Assembly (NCBI RefSeq): GCF_021654135.1
Contig: NZ_JAKGSD010000074.1
Location: 1-33,492, forward strand
Origin: Amycolatopsis tucumanensis
Lineage (GTDB): Bacteria; Actinomycetota; Actinomycetes; Mycobacteriales; Pseudonocardiaceae
Direction of reading: 5' to 3'
Length of the DNA stretch: 33,492 nucleotides
The notes beneath the pieces were generated by a model. The model worked only from the letters and a program-made list of their open reading frames with translations, did not search any database and was not told where the DNA came from. Shown in pieces: positions 13,810-21,586 of this stretch. The number at the start of each line of letters is the position of its first letter. The first letter of the stretch is position 1. A program made the translations under genes and the position numbers.

Positions 13810-14616
13810 ATGGCGGGAGTTCACGCTGTAGCCAGACGAGCGGCCTCGGCGGGCCGTGATGTGGTTCACCGGGGCCTGGCAGCCTTGGGGCTCCGGCAGT
13901 CCGAGCACGCCATCGCGCGGGATGCCTCCGAGTACTGGGAGGACTCTGCCGGTGCGACCTGGAAGGCGGACTCGCACTGGCGGGACGCCCCCGTCTTCGA
14001 GGGGAACGACCTCTGGCACCAGATCGGGGCCCGCCACCTCGCCATGTTCCAGCGCGGCGCGCGCATGGTCCAGTTCGAGCGTCCGTGGAAACGGGTCGTC
14101 GAGTGGGGCTGCGGCGGTGGGGCGAACGCCGTCCACTTCGCCCAGCACTGCGACGAGTACATCGGCGTGGACGTCGCACCGGCGAGTCTCGCCGAATGCG
14201 CCGACCAGGTCGCCGCCGCCTGCGGGACACCGTTCAAACCGGTTCAGATCCCGGTCGAGCGTCCGGAGCGGGCGCTCGACTTGATCGCCGGCCCCTGCGA
14301 GGTCTTCCTGTCGTTCTACGTCTTCGAGCTGATCCCGACTCCCGAATACGGTGAGCGGCTGTTGCGGATCGCCCGGGACCTGCTGGCCCCGGGCGGGCTG
14401 GCGCTGATCCAGGTCAAATACGACGACGGCCGATGGCGGAGCAGGCCCCGCCGCCGCTCCTACAAGACCGGGGTCGCCGCGATGACGACCTATCGGATTC
14501 CCGAGTTCTGGCAGCTGGCGGAGCGCAACGGCCTCGTTCCGGAAGCGATCGAGCTCGTGCCGGAGAACGAACTGGACAGGCGCTATGCCTACTTCCTCCT
14601 GTCCAAACCGTGCTAG
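13810..14616 (+). CDS. SAM-dependent methyltransferase
   Basis: A 268-residue class I methyltransferase. The SAM-binding motif I is KRVVEWGCGGGANAVHFAQH (about residues 95-114), the acidic residue ending strand 2 is in YIGVDVAPASL, and a motif near EVFLSFYVFELIP occupies the motif IV position. An N-terminal region of about 90 residues (ARDASEYWEDSAGATWKADS) precedes it. The substrate is not evident; related actinobacterial proteins are annotated only as class I SAM methyltransferases. The start follows GGAGGTAAGGAC with good spacing. BlaI-type box F lies in its promoter, so I infer that it is expressed with the envelope/copper set. The DNA after its stop is decayed. Confidence 0.82.
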   Translation: MAGVHAVARRAASAGRDVVHRGLAALGLRQSEHAIARDASEYWEDSAGATWKADSHWRDAPVFEGNDLWHQIGARHLAMFQRGARMVQFERPWKRVVEWGCGGGANAVHFAQHCDEYIGVDVAPASLAECADQVAAACGTPFKPVQIPVERPERALDLIAGPCEVFLSFYVFELIPTPEYGERLLRIARDLLAPGGLALIQVKYDDGRWRSRPRRRSYKTGVAAMTTYRIPEFWQLAERNGLVPEAIELVPENELDRRYAYFLLSKPC

Positions 14617-14689
14617 GAGCGCGACTCCGGAAAGTCCACGACGATGCCAGAGTGAGTCTCGCGGTGATGGCTGCCCGCACCCTTTACAG

Positions 14690-15718
14690 CAGCCCCTACT
14701 CGGCCTGTTGGAGACCGGGAAACGCACGGTCAAAGGCAGACCACGTCATTGCCTACTCGCGCGCCCTGAACGTCTCCGTCGCTACCTGTACGGCCGCCTG
14801 GACCACCCGAAACGGGTCGCGCACGAATAGCTGGTCGCCGACACCCTGGTTGGGCGTCATACGGCGGCCGGGCGCCGTGTCAGCCCCAGCTTGGCCAGCC
14901 AGCTGGAACAGCGCGTGATCGAGCTGCGGCACCTGGACGACGTGATCGGCGGGGGTGACCTCATCCCGCTCGTCCGTCACGAGCTAACCGAGGCCGAACG
15001 TGTGGTGAACGACTCGAGCTACAGCGACGACACCGGCCGACGCCCGCTCACCGTGGTTGGCGAGCAGGCCCAACTCGCCCCGTGGGTCGCCAGCGACGCC
15101 AGGCAGTCCACTGAGGCCGAGCAGGTCTACCTCTCCGGCGTGTCGGCCGCACAAGACGCCGGTAATCGCGCTCTCGCCGGACAACTGCTATCGAGCATGA
15201 GCTACCAAATGGCCAACGTCGGCGACCCGCCGATGCCTCTCTACTCGCCCGCTCCGCCGTCACGGGCGACAACGGGTCCACCCCGGTTGTGCGCGCGCTC
15301 CTGCTCGAACGGCTCGCATGGGCAAGCACCCGCTCGGGCGACGCCGACAGCACCCCGCGCCCTGGACGCTGTTGGCGACGCGGACGAAGCCCGCGCGCCA
15401 GGGGACGCGGAACCGGAGTGGGTGTACTGGCTCGACCGCAAGGAAATCGACGTCATGTCCGGTCGGTGACTGATCGAGCTGGGCGAACCGAGCCGCGCCG
15501 AACCGCTCATCTCCGACACGGTGGACGCCTACACGCCCGAGCACGCCTGTGAGGTCGCGCTCTACCGCACATGGATCGCCGAAGTCTACGCCCGCTCCGG
15601 TGAACTGGACGCCGCACGCGCCGCACTCCACACAGCGCACAAGACCGGCTAGGGAGTCAAATCCACCCGCTTGAGCGTCCGCCTCGAACACGTCGCCCAG
15701 CTCCTGCCCAGCACATAG
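14690..15718 (+). pseudogene. Decayed XRE-family regulator with TPR-like C-terminal region
   Basis: Coding-like sequence continues for about 1 kb but is broken repeatedly. In-frame stops occur at 14828-14830, 15467-15469 and 15650-15652 before the final TAG at 15716-15718. Frames also switch near 14735, 14785, 15230 and 15350. Joined by eye, the pieces read as a helix-turn-helix part (LLGLLETGKRTVK / ADHVIAYSRALNVSVAT / LYGRLDHPKRVAHE) followed by a helical repeat region (STEAEQVYLSGVSAAQDAGN, VVRALLLERLAWASTRSGDA, WIAEVYARSGELDAARAALH, RLEHVAQLLPST). This matches the long XRE/TPR regulators common in actinomycetes. Boundaries are approximate, particularly on the left. It is not expected to make a working protein. 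Confidence 0.75.
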
Positions 15719-15754
15719 ATCCGGCCACGAACGCTGCCGCCGGCTGTGAGCTGA

Positions 15755-15898
15755 AGAGAGCGCGTGCGAACAGCCAATCGTGGACTGGCGGAAACGGTGG
15801 TGGTCGCGGTGGCCGGGCTCGCGGGTCTGCGGCAGATCGACGGCACCATGCGCGTCCGCGAGACCTGGCGCAGTCGGTGCGACGCCGAACCCTACTGA
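15755..15898 (+). other. Short coding-like fragment, possibly a gene remnant
   Basis: A frame without a start codon ends at TGA 15896-15898 and reads GLAETVVVAVAGLAGLRQID followed by GTMRVRETWRSRCDAEPY. The pattern slightly resembles the last strand and helix of an Lrp/AsnC-type regulator, but the match is too short to assign. It sits between the XRE pseudogene and the convergent DedA gene, in DNA that seems to be decaying. Confidence 0.2.
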
Positions 15899-15918
15899 CG
15901 GCTGGGCACGAGCAGAGC

Positions 15919-16545
15919 TCAGCGCTGCCCACGCCCTTGCCGGCGTGCTTTGGCTCTGCGGGCGAGCACGATGACCACGACGACGAGGAGCAGCACAATC
16001 AGCAGTGCCGCGCTCGCGGAGCCGGCGATATCGGCGACGCGCCGGCAGGAGCGTCCGGCGAGGTAGCCGAGCAGCACGAACCCGGGTCCCCAGAGCACGC
16101 CGCCCGCGACGGTGTAGATCAGGAAGGTGGCGAAGGGCATGCGGGCCATGCCGGCGGCGGTGGGTAGGACGGCGCGCAACACGCCGATCAACCCGCCCAC
16201 CAGCAGCGCCTGGCCCCCATAGGTGGCGAGGGTGGTGTCGACCCTTTTCCAGCGGGCGGGCCCGATGCGGCGCCCGATCCGGCTGGTGCGCAGGGCGGGT
16301 CCGAGCCGACGGCCGAGCCCGTAGCCCAGCAGGTACCCCGCGATCGCCGCGACGATCGCCACCACGAGCATGATGACCAGCGATACGTGGCCGGCGAAGG
16401 CGAGGAATCCGCCCAGCAGCAGGGCGAACTCCCCGGGCAGCACCAGCCCGACGAACACCGCTTCGACCGTGGCCAGTACGCCGACCAAGAGGTAGGCCCA
16501 CGGCGACGCCAGGTGCGTCAGGGTGGTGACCAGCCAATCGGCCAT
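15919..16545 (-). CDS. DedA/SNARE-associated family membrane protein
   Basis: A 208-residue polytopic membrane protein of the DedA (VTT-domain) family, whose members include undecaprenyl-phosphate and phospholipid flippases. The family core is visible as GLVLPGEFALLLGGFLA, GYLLGYGLGRRLGPALRTSR, and LIGVLRAVLPTAAGMARMPF followed by GGVLWGPGFVLLGYLAG. The usual R-x(4)-G-x(3)-M signature is present as RAVLPTAAGMARM. The tail is Arg/Lys-rich. ATG 16545 follows GGGAGG. It is the last gene of the psp-htpX operon, 42 bases after its neighbour; a lipid-handling protein fits an envelope-stress cluster. Confidence 0.88.
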   Translation of the reverse strand: MADWLVTTLTHLASPWAYLLVGVLATVEAVFVGLVLPGEFALLLGGFLAFAGHVSLVIMLVVAIVAAIAGYLLGYGLGRRLGPALRTSRIGRRIGPARWKRVDTTLATYGGQALLVGGLIGVLRAVLPTAAGMARMPFATFLIYTVAGGVLWGPGFVLLGYLAGRSCRRVADIAGSASAALLIVLLLVVVVIVLARRAKARRQGRGQR

Positions 16546-16587
16546 GCGTACCTCCCGGGTAAGCCACCGATCGTGGTCATGGTCGAC

Positions 16588-16986
16588 TCATTGGCGGTGT
16601 TTCGACTTCGACGCGGTGTGGCTCGCGAGCTCGTGCAACCGTTCGCGGTATGCCGCCCGGTCGAGCCGTCCGGCCAGCAGGTCACGAACCGCGGCCGCCT
16701 CCTCGTCCAGGAGGGTCTTGGGGATCTCCTCGTCATGCCGCCGCCATTTCGGCATCCGCGCCAGCGTGCCGGTGCGGTCAGTCAGCCAGGAGGGCACCAC
16801 GAAGGATGCGCGGGACCCCGCGAGCGTGCTGGCGGGTGCCCGTAAGTCTCGCTTGTCGCGCCTCCAGCGGCGCAGGGCGCCGATGAGTGCACTGATAGTC
16901 CAGAAGGCGAGAAGCGCGAAGAGTAGGACACCGATGGCAATCGCTTGCCACGAGGTGTTCGCCGCTTGGGTGGCGGTCTCCGCCAC
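16588..16986 (-). CDS. Single-span membrane protein of unknown function
   Basis: A 132-residue protein starting at GTG 16986 with GGAGGTGAGG ahead of it. One transmembrane helix (AIAIGVLLFALLAFWTISAL) is followed by a strongly basic segment (RRWRRDKRD) and a soluble C-terminal domain with a short SHOCT-like end (AVRDLLAGRLDRAAYRERLH), the kind of motif found at the C terminus of many small membrane proteins. The cytoplasmic domain should lie on the inner face. Position in the operon, 27 bases after pspAB and 42 before dedA, ties it to the envelope-stress response. No family name can be given. Confidence 0.7.
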   Translation of the reverse strand: MAETATQAANTSWQAIAIGVLLFALLAFWTISALIGALRRWRRDKRDLRAPASTLAGSRASFVVPSWLTDRTGTLARMPKWRRHDEEIPKTLLDEEAAAVRDLLAGRLDRAAYRERLHELASHTASKSKHRQ

Positions 16987-17013
16987 GGGTCCTCACCTCC
17001 CGGCGTGACTTAC

Positions 17014-17592
17014 TTAGGGCACGGGTGCGTTCCAGATCGGGAACCAGCGCTGTAGGTCGGCCTCGATCGGCAGCTCGCCGCCGAGTTCGGCCCGGACCTG
17101 CATCTCCAGCGCGGTGTCGCGGTGTTGGTCGCGGGTGGGGGCGAAGGGGTAGAAGGTGCCGCGTTTGAACAGGTACACCAGGCCCAGGTGCCGTGGCTGG
17201 CCGTCGCTGTCGCCGCGGAATCCGATCACGGTGCACAGCAGGGTGAGGCCGAAGCCCGCGTCGGCGAGGGTGGCGTTGATCGCGTGCAGCCCGGTCATCA
17301 GCGCCGGGAGATCCACAGTGGACTGCCGGCAGGTGATCCAGGTGTAGCCGAACTCGTCGTGGCTGGCCGACACGTCCAGGGCGGGGTCGAGATCCAGGAG
17401 CTCGCGGATGTCGCGCTGAGACTGTGCCGACGCCGAGCCCTCGGCCGGTTTGAAGCAGACCGTGCCGACACCGGTCGGGGCGAACCCGAGCGCGGCTTGC
17501 AGGGTGTCGGCGGCCGGTGGGACGGTGAAGAGCACGTCGAGGTTGGGCTGTACCGGTTTGGTGCGGCCCAGCAGCACGTCGAGGAACCCCAT
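17014..17592 (-). CDS. pspAB: PspA-associated protein PspAB
   Basis: A 192-residue soluble protein matching the actinobacterial PspA-associated family PspAB: the start MGFLDVLLGRTKPVQPNLDV followed by LFTVPPAADTLQAAL, and the C-terminal half with FGYTWITCRQS, VIGFRGDS, LGLVYLFKRGTFYPFAP and LPIEADLQRWFPIWNAPVP. Its biochemical role is not known; the family occurs with pspA, pspAA and htpX. It begins 4 bases after the htpX stop, with GAGGAGG ahead of the ATG, so expression is tightly linked. Confidence 0.85.
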   Translation of the reverse strand: MGFLDVLLGRTKPVQPNLDVLFTVPPAADTLQAALGFAPTGVGTVCFKPAEGSASAQSQRDIRELLDLDPALDVSASHDEFGYTWITCRQSTVDLPALMTGLHAINATLADAGFGLTLLCTVIGFRGDSDGQPRHLGLVYLFKRGTFYPFAPTRDQHRDTALEMQVRAELGGELPIEADLQRWFPIWNAPVP

Positions 17593-17596
17593 GGCC

Positions 17597-18505
17597 TCAC
17601 ACCTCCTCGCCCAGCTCGGTGGACAGGGTGGCCAGCTGGTCCAGCCGGCGTTGCAGGGTGGGGTGGGTGGACAGCAGGCTGGACAGGCTGACCCCGGAGC
17701 CGAGGGCGGGGGCGAAGAAGAACGCGTTGAACGCCTGCGCGGTGCGCAGGTCCCTGGTAGGGATCCGGGCGATGTCGCCGCTGACCTTGGTCAGCGCCGA
17801 GGCCAGGGCGGAGGGGCGGCCGGTGAGGATCGCGCCCGCCCGGTCCGCAGCGAGTTCCCGGTACCGGGACAGGGCGCGAATGAGCAGGAAGCTGATCGCG
17901 TAGACCACCACCGAGACCGCCATCACCATCAGGACGAGCAGGAAGGTGTTGTCCCGGTCGTCCCGACGGCCCCCGCCGAACAGGCTGGAGTAGAAGGCGA
18001 ACCGGGCGATGAGCCCGGCCAGCACGCCGAGGAAGGAGGCGACGGTCATGACGACCACGTCCCGGTGGGCGACGTGGGACAACTCATGGGCCAGCACGCC
18101 TTGCAGTTCCTCGGTCTCCAGCCGCCGCATCAGGCCCGTGCTCACGCACAGCACGGCGCGGTTGGTGCTGCGTCCGGTCGCGAAGGCGTTGGGCAGGTCC
18201 ATGTCGGCGATCGCCACCCGCGGTTTGGGCATGTCCGCGGCGGCGCACAGCCGGTCCACAATCGCGTGCAGCCGGGGTTCTTCCTCGGGCGTGGCGATGT
18301 GGGCGCCCATTGCGTAGAGGGCGATCCGGTCGGAGAACCAGAACTGGGCGAACAGCAGCCCGCCCGCGATGAGCACGACCACAACGATCGACTTGATCAG
18401 CACGACAAGCGCGGCGATGAAGGCCGCGTAGACCAGCCCGAGGAGGAAGATCGTGACCAGCATCCTCGTGGTGAGCTGGTGATCGGGACGGAACCGGGTA
18501 CGCAT
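17597..18505 (-). CDS. htpX: Membrane zinc metalloprotease HtpX (M48)
   Basis: A 302-residue inner membrane protease that degrades misfolded membrane proteins. Two N-terminal hydrophobic helices are followed by NAFATGRSTNRAVLCVSTGL and the zinc motif VLAHELSHVAHRDV (HELSH at about 140-144). Two more helices and the third ligand region YRELAADRAGA follow. The C terminus has the usual LSTHPTLQRRLDQLATL. Length and motifs are typical. It lies 5 bases after pspAA and 4 bases before pspAB. HtpX and FtsH have overlapping duties in other bacteria, and an ftsH gene lies 10 kb to the right. Confidence 0.92.
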   Translation of the reverse strand: MRTRFRPDHQLTTRMLVTIFLLGLVYAAFIAALVVLIKSIVVVVLIAGGLLFAQFWFSDRIALYAMGAHIATPEEEPRLHAIVDRLCAAADMPKPRVAIADMDLPNAFATGRSTNRAVLCVSTGLMRRLETEELQGVLAHELSHVAHRDVVVMTVASFLGVLAGLIARFAFYSSLFGGGRRDDRDNTFLLVLMVMAVSVVVYAISFLLIRALSRYRELAADRAGAILTGRPSALASALTKVSGDIARIPTRDLRTAQAFNAFFFAPALGSGVSLSSLLSTHPTLQRRLDQLATLSTELGEEV

Positions 18506-18510
18506 GGCAC

Positions 18511-18789
18511 CTACCCCGGGATCAGGCCCTCGTCGGTCAACAGCGCCCGCACCTGCTCCAGGTCACTGTCTTCGCCGGGCAGCACGAGTTCCGAGGCGAC
18601 GAGCGTGTCGTCGGGCAGCCGGACGCCCAGTCCGCGCACGGTGCCGACCAGTGCCTGCAGCGCCGCGGTGAACGCCTCGGTGTCGCCGGCATCCACCGCG
18701 GTCTGCAGCCGGGTGTCGAGGGTGTTGAGTTCGTCGATTCGGGTGTCGGCTACGTCGTATTGGCCTTGCCCGAGAATGCGGATGATCAT
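18511..18789 (-). CDS. pspAA: PspA-associated protein PspAA
   Basis: A 92-residue protein with the PspAA pattern: MIIRILGQGQYDVADTRIDE, LNTLDTRLQTAVDAGD, VRGLGVRLPDDTLVASELVL and the end LLTDEGLIPG. In actinobacteria it is encoded immediately after pspA and is thought to be a partner in the membrane-stress response; the mechanism is unknown. The ATG overlaps the pspA stop (ATGA), so the two are translationally coupled. Confidence 0.88.
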   Translation of the reverse strand: MIIRILGQGQYDVADTRIDELNTLDTRLQTAVDAGDTEAFTAALQALVGTVRGLGVRLPDDTLVASELVLPGEDSDLEQVRALLTDEGLIPG

Positions 18790-19559
18790 CGCTGAGCCTC
18801 CGTCCTCGGCTCGGGCGTGGTGGTCGCGTCGTCAGCCGCTTCGAGCTGGGCCGGTGCGACCGCTGCCTTGAGCTGGGCGAGTTCGCGGTCGATGTCGGTG
18901 CCGGAGCCGGTGGCGGAATCCAGTGCGGCCTGGATGCCGTCGCGCGGGACGATCGGCGCGGAGGCATCCTCGAGCGCGCCGGAGGCCATCAACTCGTCCA
19001 GCGCTTGGGCCCGGGACTGCATCTGGGCGGTCTTGTCCTCTGCGCGCTGCATCGCCACGCCGACATCGCCCATCTCCTCGGAGATCCCGGAGACGGCTTC
19101 GCTGATCTTGGTCTGAGCCTCGGCCGCGGTGTAGGTGGCCTTGATGGTCTCCTTACGGGTGCGGAAGGCCTCCACCTTGGCCTGCAACCGCTGCTGAGCC
19201 ACGCTGAGCTTGTCCTCTTCCGCCTGCAGCGCGTCGTGCTGGGGCTGCAACTCCTGGATCTGCGACAGCGCCGCGGCACGCCGGGTCAACGCCTCCCGCG
19301 CGAGGTCCTCCTGGCCCTGCTGCACAGCCTGGGTGGCTTGGTTCTGCAGGCGGCCGGCGGCCTGCTGGAGCTGGCGGGCCTGCAATTCCAGCCGTTTGCG
19401 GCTGGTCGCCACGTCGGCCAGGCCGCGCCGCACCTGGGCCAGCATCTCGGTCTGGCGCTGGTAGGAATAGTCGAGCACCTCGCGTGGATCCTCCGCGCGA
19501 TCGAGCGCCTTGTTGGCCTTGACGCGGAACAGTAGCGCCAGGCGTTTGGTGATACTCAC
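18786..19559 (-). CDS. pspA: Phage shock protein A (PspA/IM30 family)
   Basis: A 257-residue peripheral membrane protein that forms long coiled coils and polymers to stabilise damaged membranes. The family N terminus is SITKRLALLFRVKANKALDR, followed by AEDPREVLDYSYQRQTEML. Nearly continuous Gln/Glu/Ala-rich heptads follow, and the C terminus is an Ala-rich acidic tail. I place the start at GTG 19559 (VSITKR): a longer frame exists, but the conserved amphipathic helix begins here and GGAG lies within range. First gene of the operon pspA-pspAA-htpX-pspAB-(16588..16986)-dedA. In some actinomycetes sigma-E drives this operon; I saw no clear ECF promoter in the leader. Confidence 0.9.
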   Translation of the reverse strand: MSITKRLALLFRVKANKALDRAEDPREVLDYSYQRQTEMLAQVRRGLADVATSRKRLELQARQLQQAAGRLQNQATQAVQQGQEDLAREALTRRAAALSQIQELQPQHDALQAEEDKLSVAQQRLQAKVEAFRTRKETIKATYTAAEAQTKISEAVSGISEEMGDVGVAMQRAEDKTAQMQSRAQALDELMASGALEDASAPIVPRDGIQAALDSATGSGTDIDRELAQLKAAVAPAQLEAADDATTTPEPRTEAQR

Positions 19560-19792
19560 TTCTCGCACACTCCTTTCCTGAATGGCAACGGGGTTACCGA
19601 CTCCTCCGAGCCTCGTCCCGGCGTGACCGGGAGCAGCAGGGCCAAAGGAACTGCTATCGAGGGCCGTAGGTCCTGGCATGCCGTCGCTACTACCTGGGAT
19701 AGGACCTTGTGCCCCGCCAGTGATGACGTTGGTCTGTCGCCGCCCGCCGCCGGGTGCGGCACGGTGGCGGTATCCGGAGAAAAGGAGAGGCC
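19560..19792. promoter_or_regulatory. Divergent promoter region between pspA and the metal-type operon
   Basis: 233 bases separate the divergent pspA operon and the DUF2892 gene. Frames crossing it lack ribosome sites and are rejected. A partial BlaI-type box (CTACTA-CCTGGGA-TAGGAC, from 19687) is present but its right arm is poor. No CsoR-type dyad or convincing ECF promoter was seen. Confidence 0.4.
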
Positions 19793-20074
19793 ATGACGCA
19801 ACACAAGGTGCCGGTGTCGCACGCCGGTGGGCGGTCGACCTGGCAGAGAGTGAACATCACCCCCGTCGAGCGATGGGGCCGCGTACTGATCGGGATCGTC
19901 GCGATCGTCGCCGGCGCCCTCCTACTGGCGGTGGCGGGCTCCGTACTCGCGGTGGTACTCGAGGTGCTCCTCGTCCTGGCCGGTCTCGACCTGCTGGTCA
20001 CGGGCGCGCTCGGGCACTGCCCGCTGTATCGGAAGCTCGGCTACGTGCCCCGGTCGTTGCGGAGGCCACGATGA
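19793..20074 (+). CDS. DUF2892/YgaP-like small membrane protein
   Basis: A 93-residue protein with two hydrophobic helices. The pattern ITPVERWGRVLIGIVAIVAG ... LDLLVTGALGHCPLYRKLGY matches the DUF2892 membrane domain found alone or fused to rhodanese (YgaP). The conserved GHCPLY places a Cys near the membrane surface, which may handle sulfur or metal. The start follows AAAGGAGAGG. It is the first gene of a long plus-strand chain, overlapping the next gene by four bases. Confidence 0.75.
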   Translation: MTQHKVPVSHAGGRSTWQRVNITPVERWGRVLIGIVAIVAGALLLAVAGSVLAVVLEVLLVLAGLDLLVTGALGHCPLYRKLGYVPRSLRRPR

Positions 20075-20325
20075 CACAGCCGCACGACCACCAGCGGCAC
20101 ACACATGATCCCACCGGGCAGCGCGGGTCCACCAGCCCCCAGGGCCACGGCGGGCACAAGGGGCACGGCTTGATGATGATCGCCTGCTGCATCCCGATGC
20201 TGGCGATCGCCATCGTCCTGGTCGCCACCGGCGTCATCAGTGCCGGCTGGCTCGTGTTCGCCGCCATCTGCACGGTGATGATGGCCCTGATGATGCGTGG
20301 CATGGGCCACGGTGAAAACCGCTGA
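20071..20325 (+). CDS. His-rich small membrane protein
   Basis: An 84-residue protein with a His-rich N terminus (PHDHQRHTHDP and GHGGHKGHG) followed by two hydrophobic segments (LMMIACCIPMLAIAIVLVAT and WLVFAAICTVMMALMM) and a short GHGENR tail. A CC pair lies in the first helix. Similar small proteins occur in heavy-metal resistance operons, sometimes annotated DUF2933; I cannot confirm that family. Its start overlaps the stop of the DUF2892 gene (ATGA). Confidence 0.65.
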   Translation: MTQPHDHQRHTHDPTGQRGSTSPQGHGGHKGHGLMMIACCIPMLAIAIVLVATGVISAGWLVFAAICTVMMALMMRGMGHGENR

Positions 20326-20353
20326 AAACGCTTGAAAGACAAGGGAGTTCACG

Positions 20354-20468
20354 ATGATGTTCTGGTAAGGCAACGACATGAGTGGGTGGGGATACGCGCT
20401 CATGACGGTGGGCACGGTGTTGTTCTGGGCCTTGATCATCGCCGGCGGCGCCCGACAGGGTCAGGCCG
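20354..20468 (+). pseudogene. Broken small membrane protein (SHOCT-type remnant)
   Basis: AAGGGAG sits six bases ahead of ATG 20354, but the frame reads M-M-F-W and then TAA (20366-20368). Straight after the stop the same frame continues GNDMSGWGYALMTVGTVLFW and ALIIAGGARQ, the usual start of the small one-helix, often SHOCT-tailed proteins of metal-resistance operons. The expected C-terminal tail is missing: the next gene begins at 20469 while this frame runs on into unrelated sequence. A nonsense change plus loss of the 3' end is the simplest reading. Re-initiation at ATG 20378 could still yield a short peptide. Confidence 0.6.
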
Positions 20469-20906
20469 ATGAACGCCCGGAGTGTCCGTGCGGGCCTGAT
20501 CGGGGCTGCCGCCCTCGGCCTGTTTTACGCCCTCGTTGTCGGTGGTGTCGGCGGGTTGGCGCATCTGGGGCAGCAGGCCGCGAGCGACTGGCCATGGCTG
20601 CTGGCGATCCTGGCCGGGTTCGGCACCCAGATCGCGCTGTTCGAAGAACTGCGCCGCCGCCGGCGGCTGCATAGTGGCATGAAGGCCGCGGCCGGGACCG
20701 GGGTGGGCGCCTCGGCGATCGGCATGGTCGCCTGCTGCGCCCACTACGTCGCGGACCTCGCCCCGATCATCGGAATCTCGGGCGCGGCGGTATTCCTGAC
20801 CGACTACCGGATCCCAATCATGGCGATCGGCATCGCGATCAATCTGTTCGGGGTTTTGGTCGCCGCGAGGCGGTTGCGCCGCATGCCCGCGGAGGTGAAG
20901 GCATGA
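20469..20906 (+). CDS. Four-helix membrane protein with CC motif, probably metal-related
   Basis: A 145-residue protein with about four hydrophobic segments: near 8-27 (AGLIGAAALGLFYALVVGGV), 42-56, 78-100 and 113-131. A conserved-looking block is SAIGMVACCAHYVADLAPII, with adjacent Cys and a nearby His and Asp, followed by GISGAAVFLTDYRIPIMAIG. The Cys pair in a membrane segment recalls MerT-like metal carriers, but the similarity is only in style. There is little room for its own promoter; the ATG lies inside the decayed upstream gene. Its stop overlaps the next start (ATGA). Confidence 0.65.
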   Translation: MNARSVRAGLIGAAALGLFYALVVGGVGGLAHLGQQAASDWPWLLAILAGFGTQIALFEELRRRRRLHSGMKAAAGTGVGASAIGMVACCAHYVADLAPIIGISGAAVFLTDYRIPIMAIGIAINLFGVLVAARRLRRMPAEVKA

Positions 20907-21303
20907 CTAACGTGACAACACACAGGCGCAGGACCGTCCTGCTCGTGCTGACCGGACTGCTGATCGTCGGAGCCATCGCCTGGTGGGTCTGGGCACGCGC
21001 ACGGTCCAGGCGGGCTCGGTCGAGGTCCGCATGACCGCGCTGGCACTGGACCGCTCGGGCGCCACCTTCCGCATGCAGTTCGACACCCACAGCGGATCGC
21101 TGGATCTCGACCCAGCTGCCACCGCCCAGCTGCGCGTCAACGGCCAGCCGGTGGCGGGCGCGACCTGGGACGGTGCGGGACCCGGCGGCCACCACCGCGA
21201 GGGCACCCTCCGCTTCCCCGATCCCGTTCCGGCGGGCGCCGGTGTCGAACTGCGCCTCACCGGGCTTTCTCAGGACGTCACCAGCAGCTGGACCGCGCCA
21301 TGA
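20903..21303 (+). pseudogene. Frameshifted membrane-anchored domain protein
   Basis: ATG 20903, coupled to the upstream stop, opens MTNVTTHRRRTVLLVLTGLL followed by IVGAIAWWVW, a clear signal or anchor, but that frame stops at 21022. The adjacent frame, open from GTG 20983, continues without a signal as TVQAGSVEVRMTALALDRSG, GATFRMQFDTHSGSLDLDPA and ends VTSSWTAP at 21303. The second part looks like a beta-rich extracytoplasmic domain that would normally follow an anchor. A one-base shift near 20985-21000 would join them. It may be a real mutation or a sequencing error. The domain family is not recognised. Confidence 0.6.
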
Positions 21304-21351
21304 CGATCACCGGAGCAGAGCCCGATCAACCCGATGGACAAGGAGTCGATG

Positions 21352-21564
21352 ATGTCTCGTCGGATAGCCAGATTCGTGATAATCGGAGCCGTCCTGGCTG
21401 TACCGGTGCTGAGTGCGCCGGCCTGGGCGGCCGCGGCACCGGAGGCGAACCAGTTCGGTCAGCACGTGCGCCAGTGCGCGCAGCAGCACGGCTTCACCGG
21501 TGACCACAACCCGGGCATGCACCACGGCGCCGCCGGCTGGGACGGCATGTCCTGCCCCGTCTGA
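21352..21564 (+). CDS. Small secreted peptide with Cys and His/Met residues
   Basis: About 70 residues. AAGGAG lies six bases before ATG 21352; ATG 21349 and 21334 are possible alternatives. The signal peptide is RRIARFVIIGAVLAVPVLSA with likely cleavage after APAWAAAA. The mature peptide of roughly 45 residues is FGQHVRQCAQQHGFTGDHNP, GMHHGAAGWDGMSC, PV: two Cys and several His/Met. It could bind metal outside the cell or form a disulfide. It lies 22 bases before the CsoR-family gene. Confidence 0.7.
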   Translation: MSRRIARFVIIGAVLAVPVLSAPAWAAAAPEANQFGQHVRQCAQQHGFTGDHNPGMHHGAAGWDGMSCPV

Positions 21565-21586
21565 GCACAGCAGGGTTGGAGGAGAG

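Noticed and set aside
19687..19705. CTACTA-N7-TAGGAC near the DUF2892 gene
   Set aside because: Only the left arm matches; counted as a possible degenerate site and not added to the set.
19556..19822. Small minus-strand frame upstream of pspA
   Set aside because: It lies over the divergent promoter region, has no ribosome site and shows no domain.
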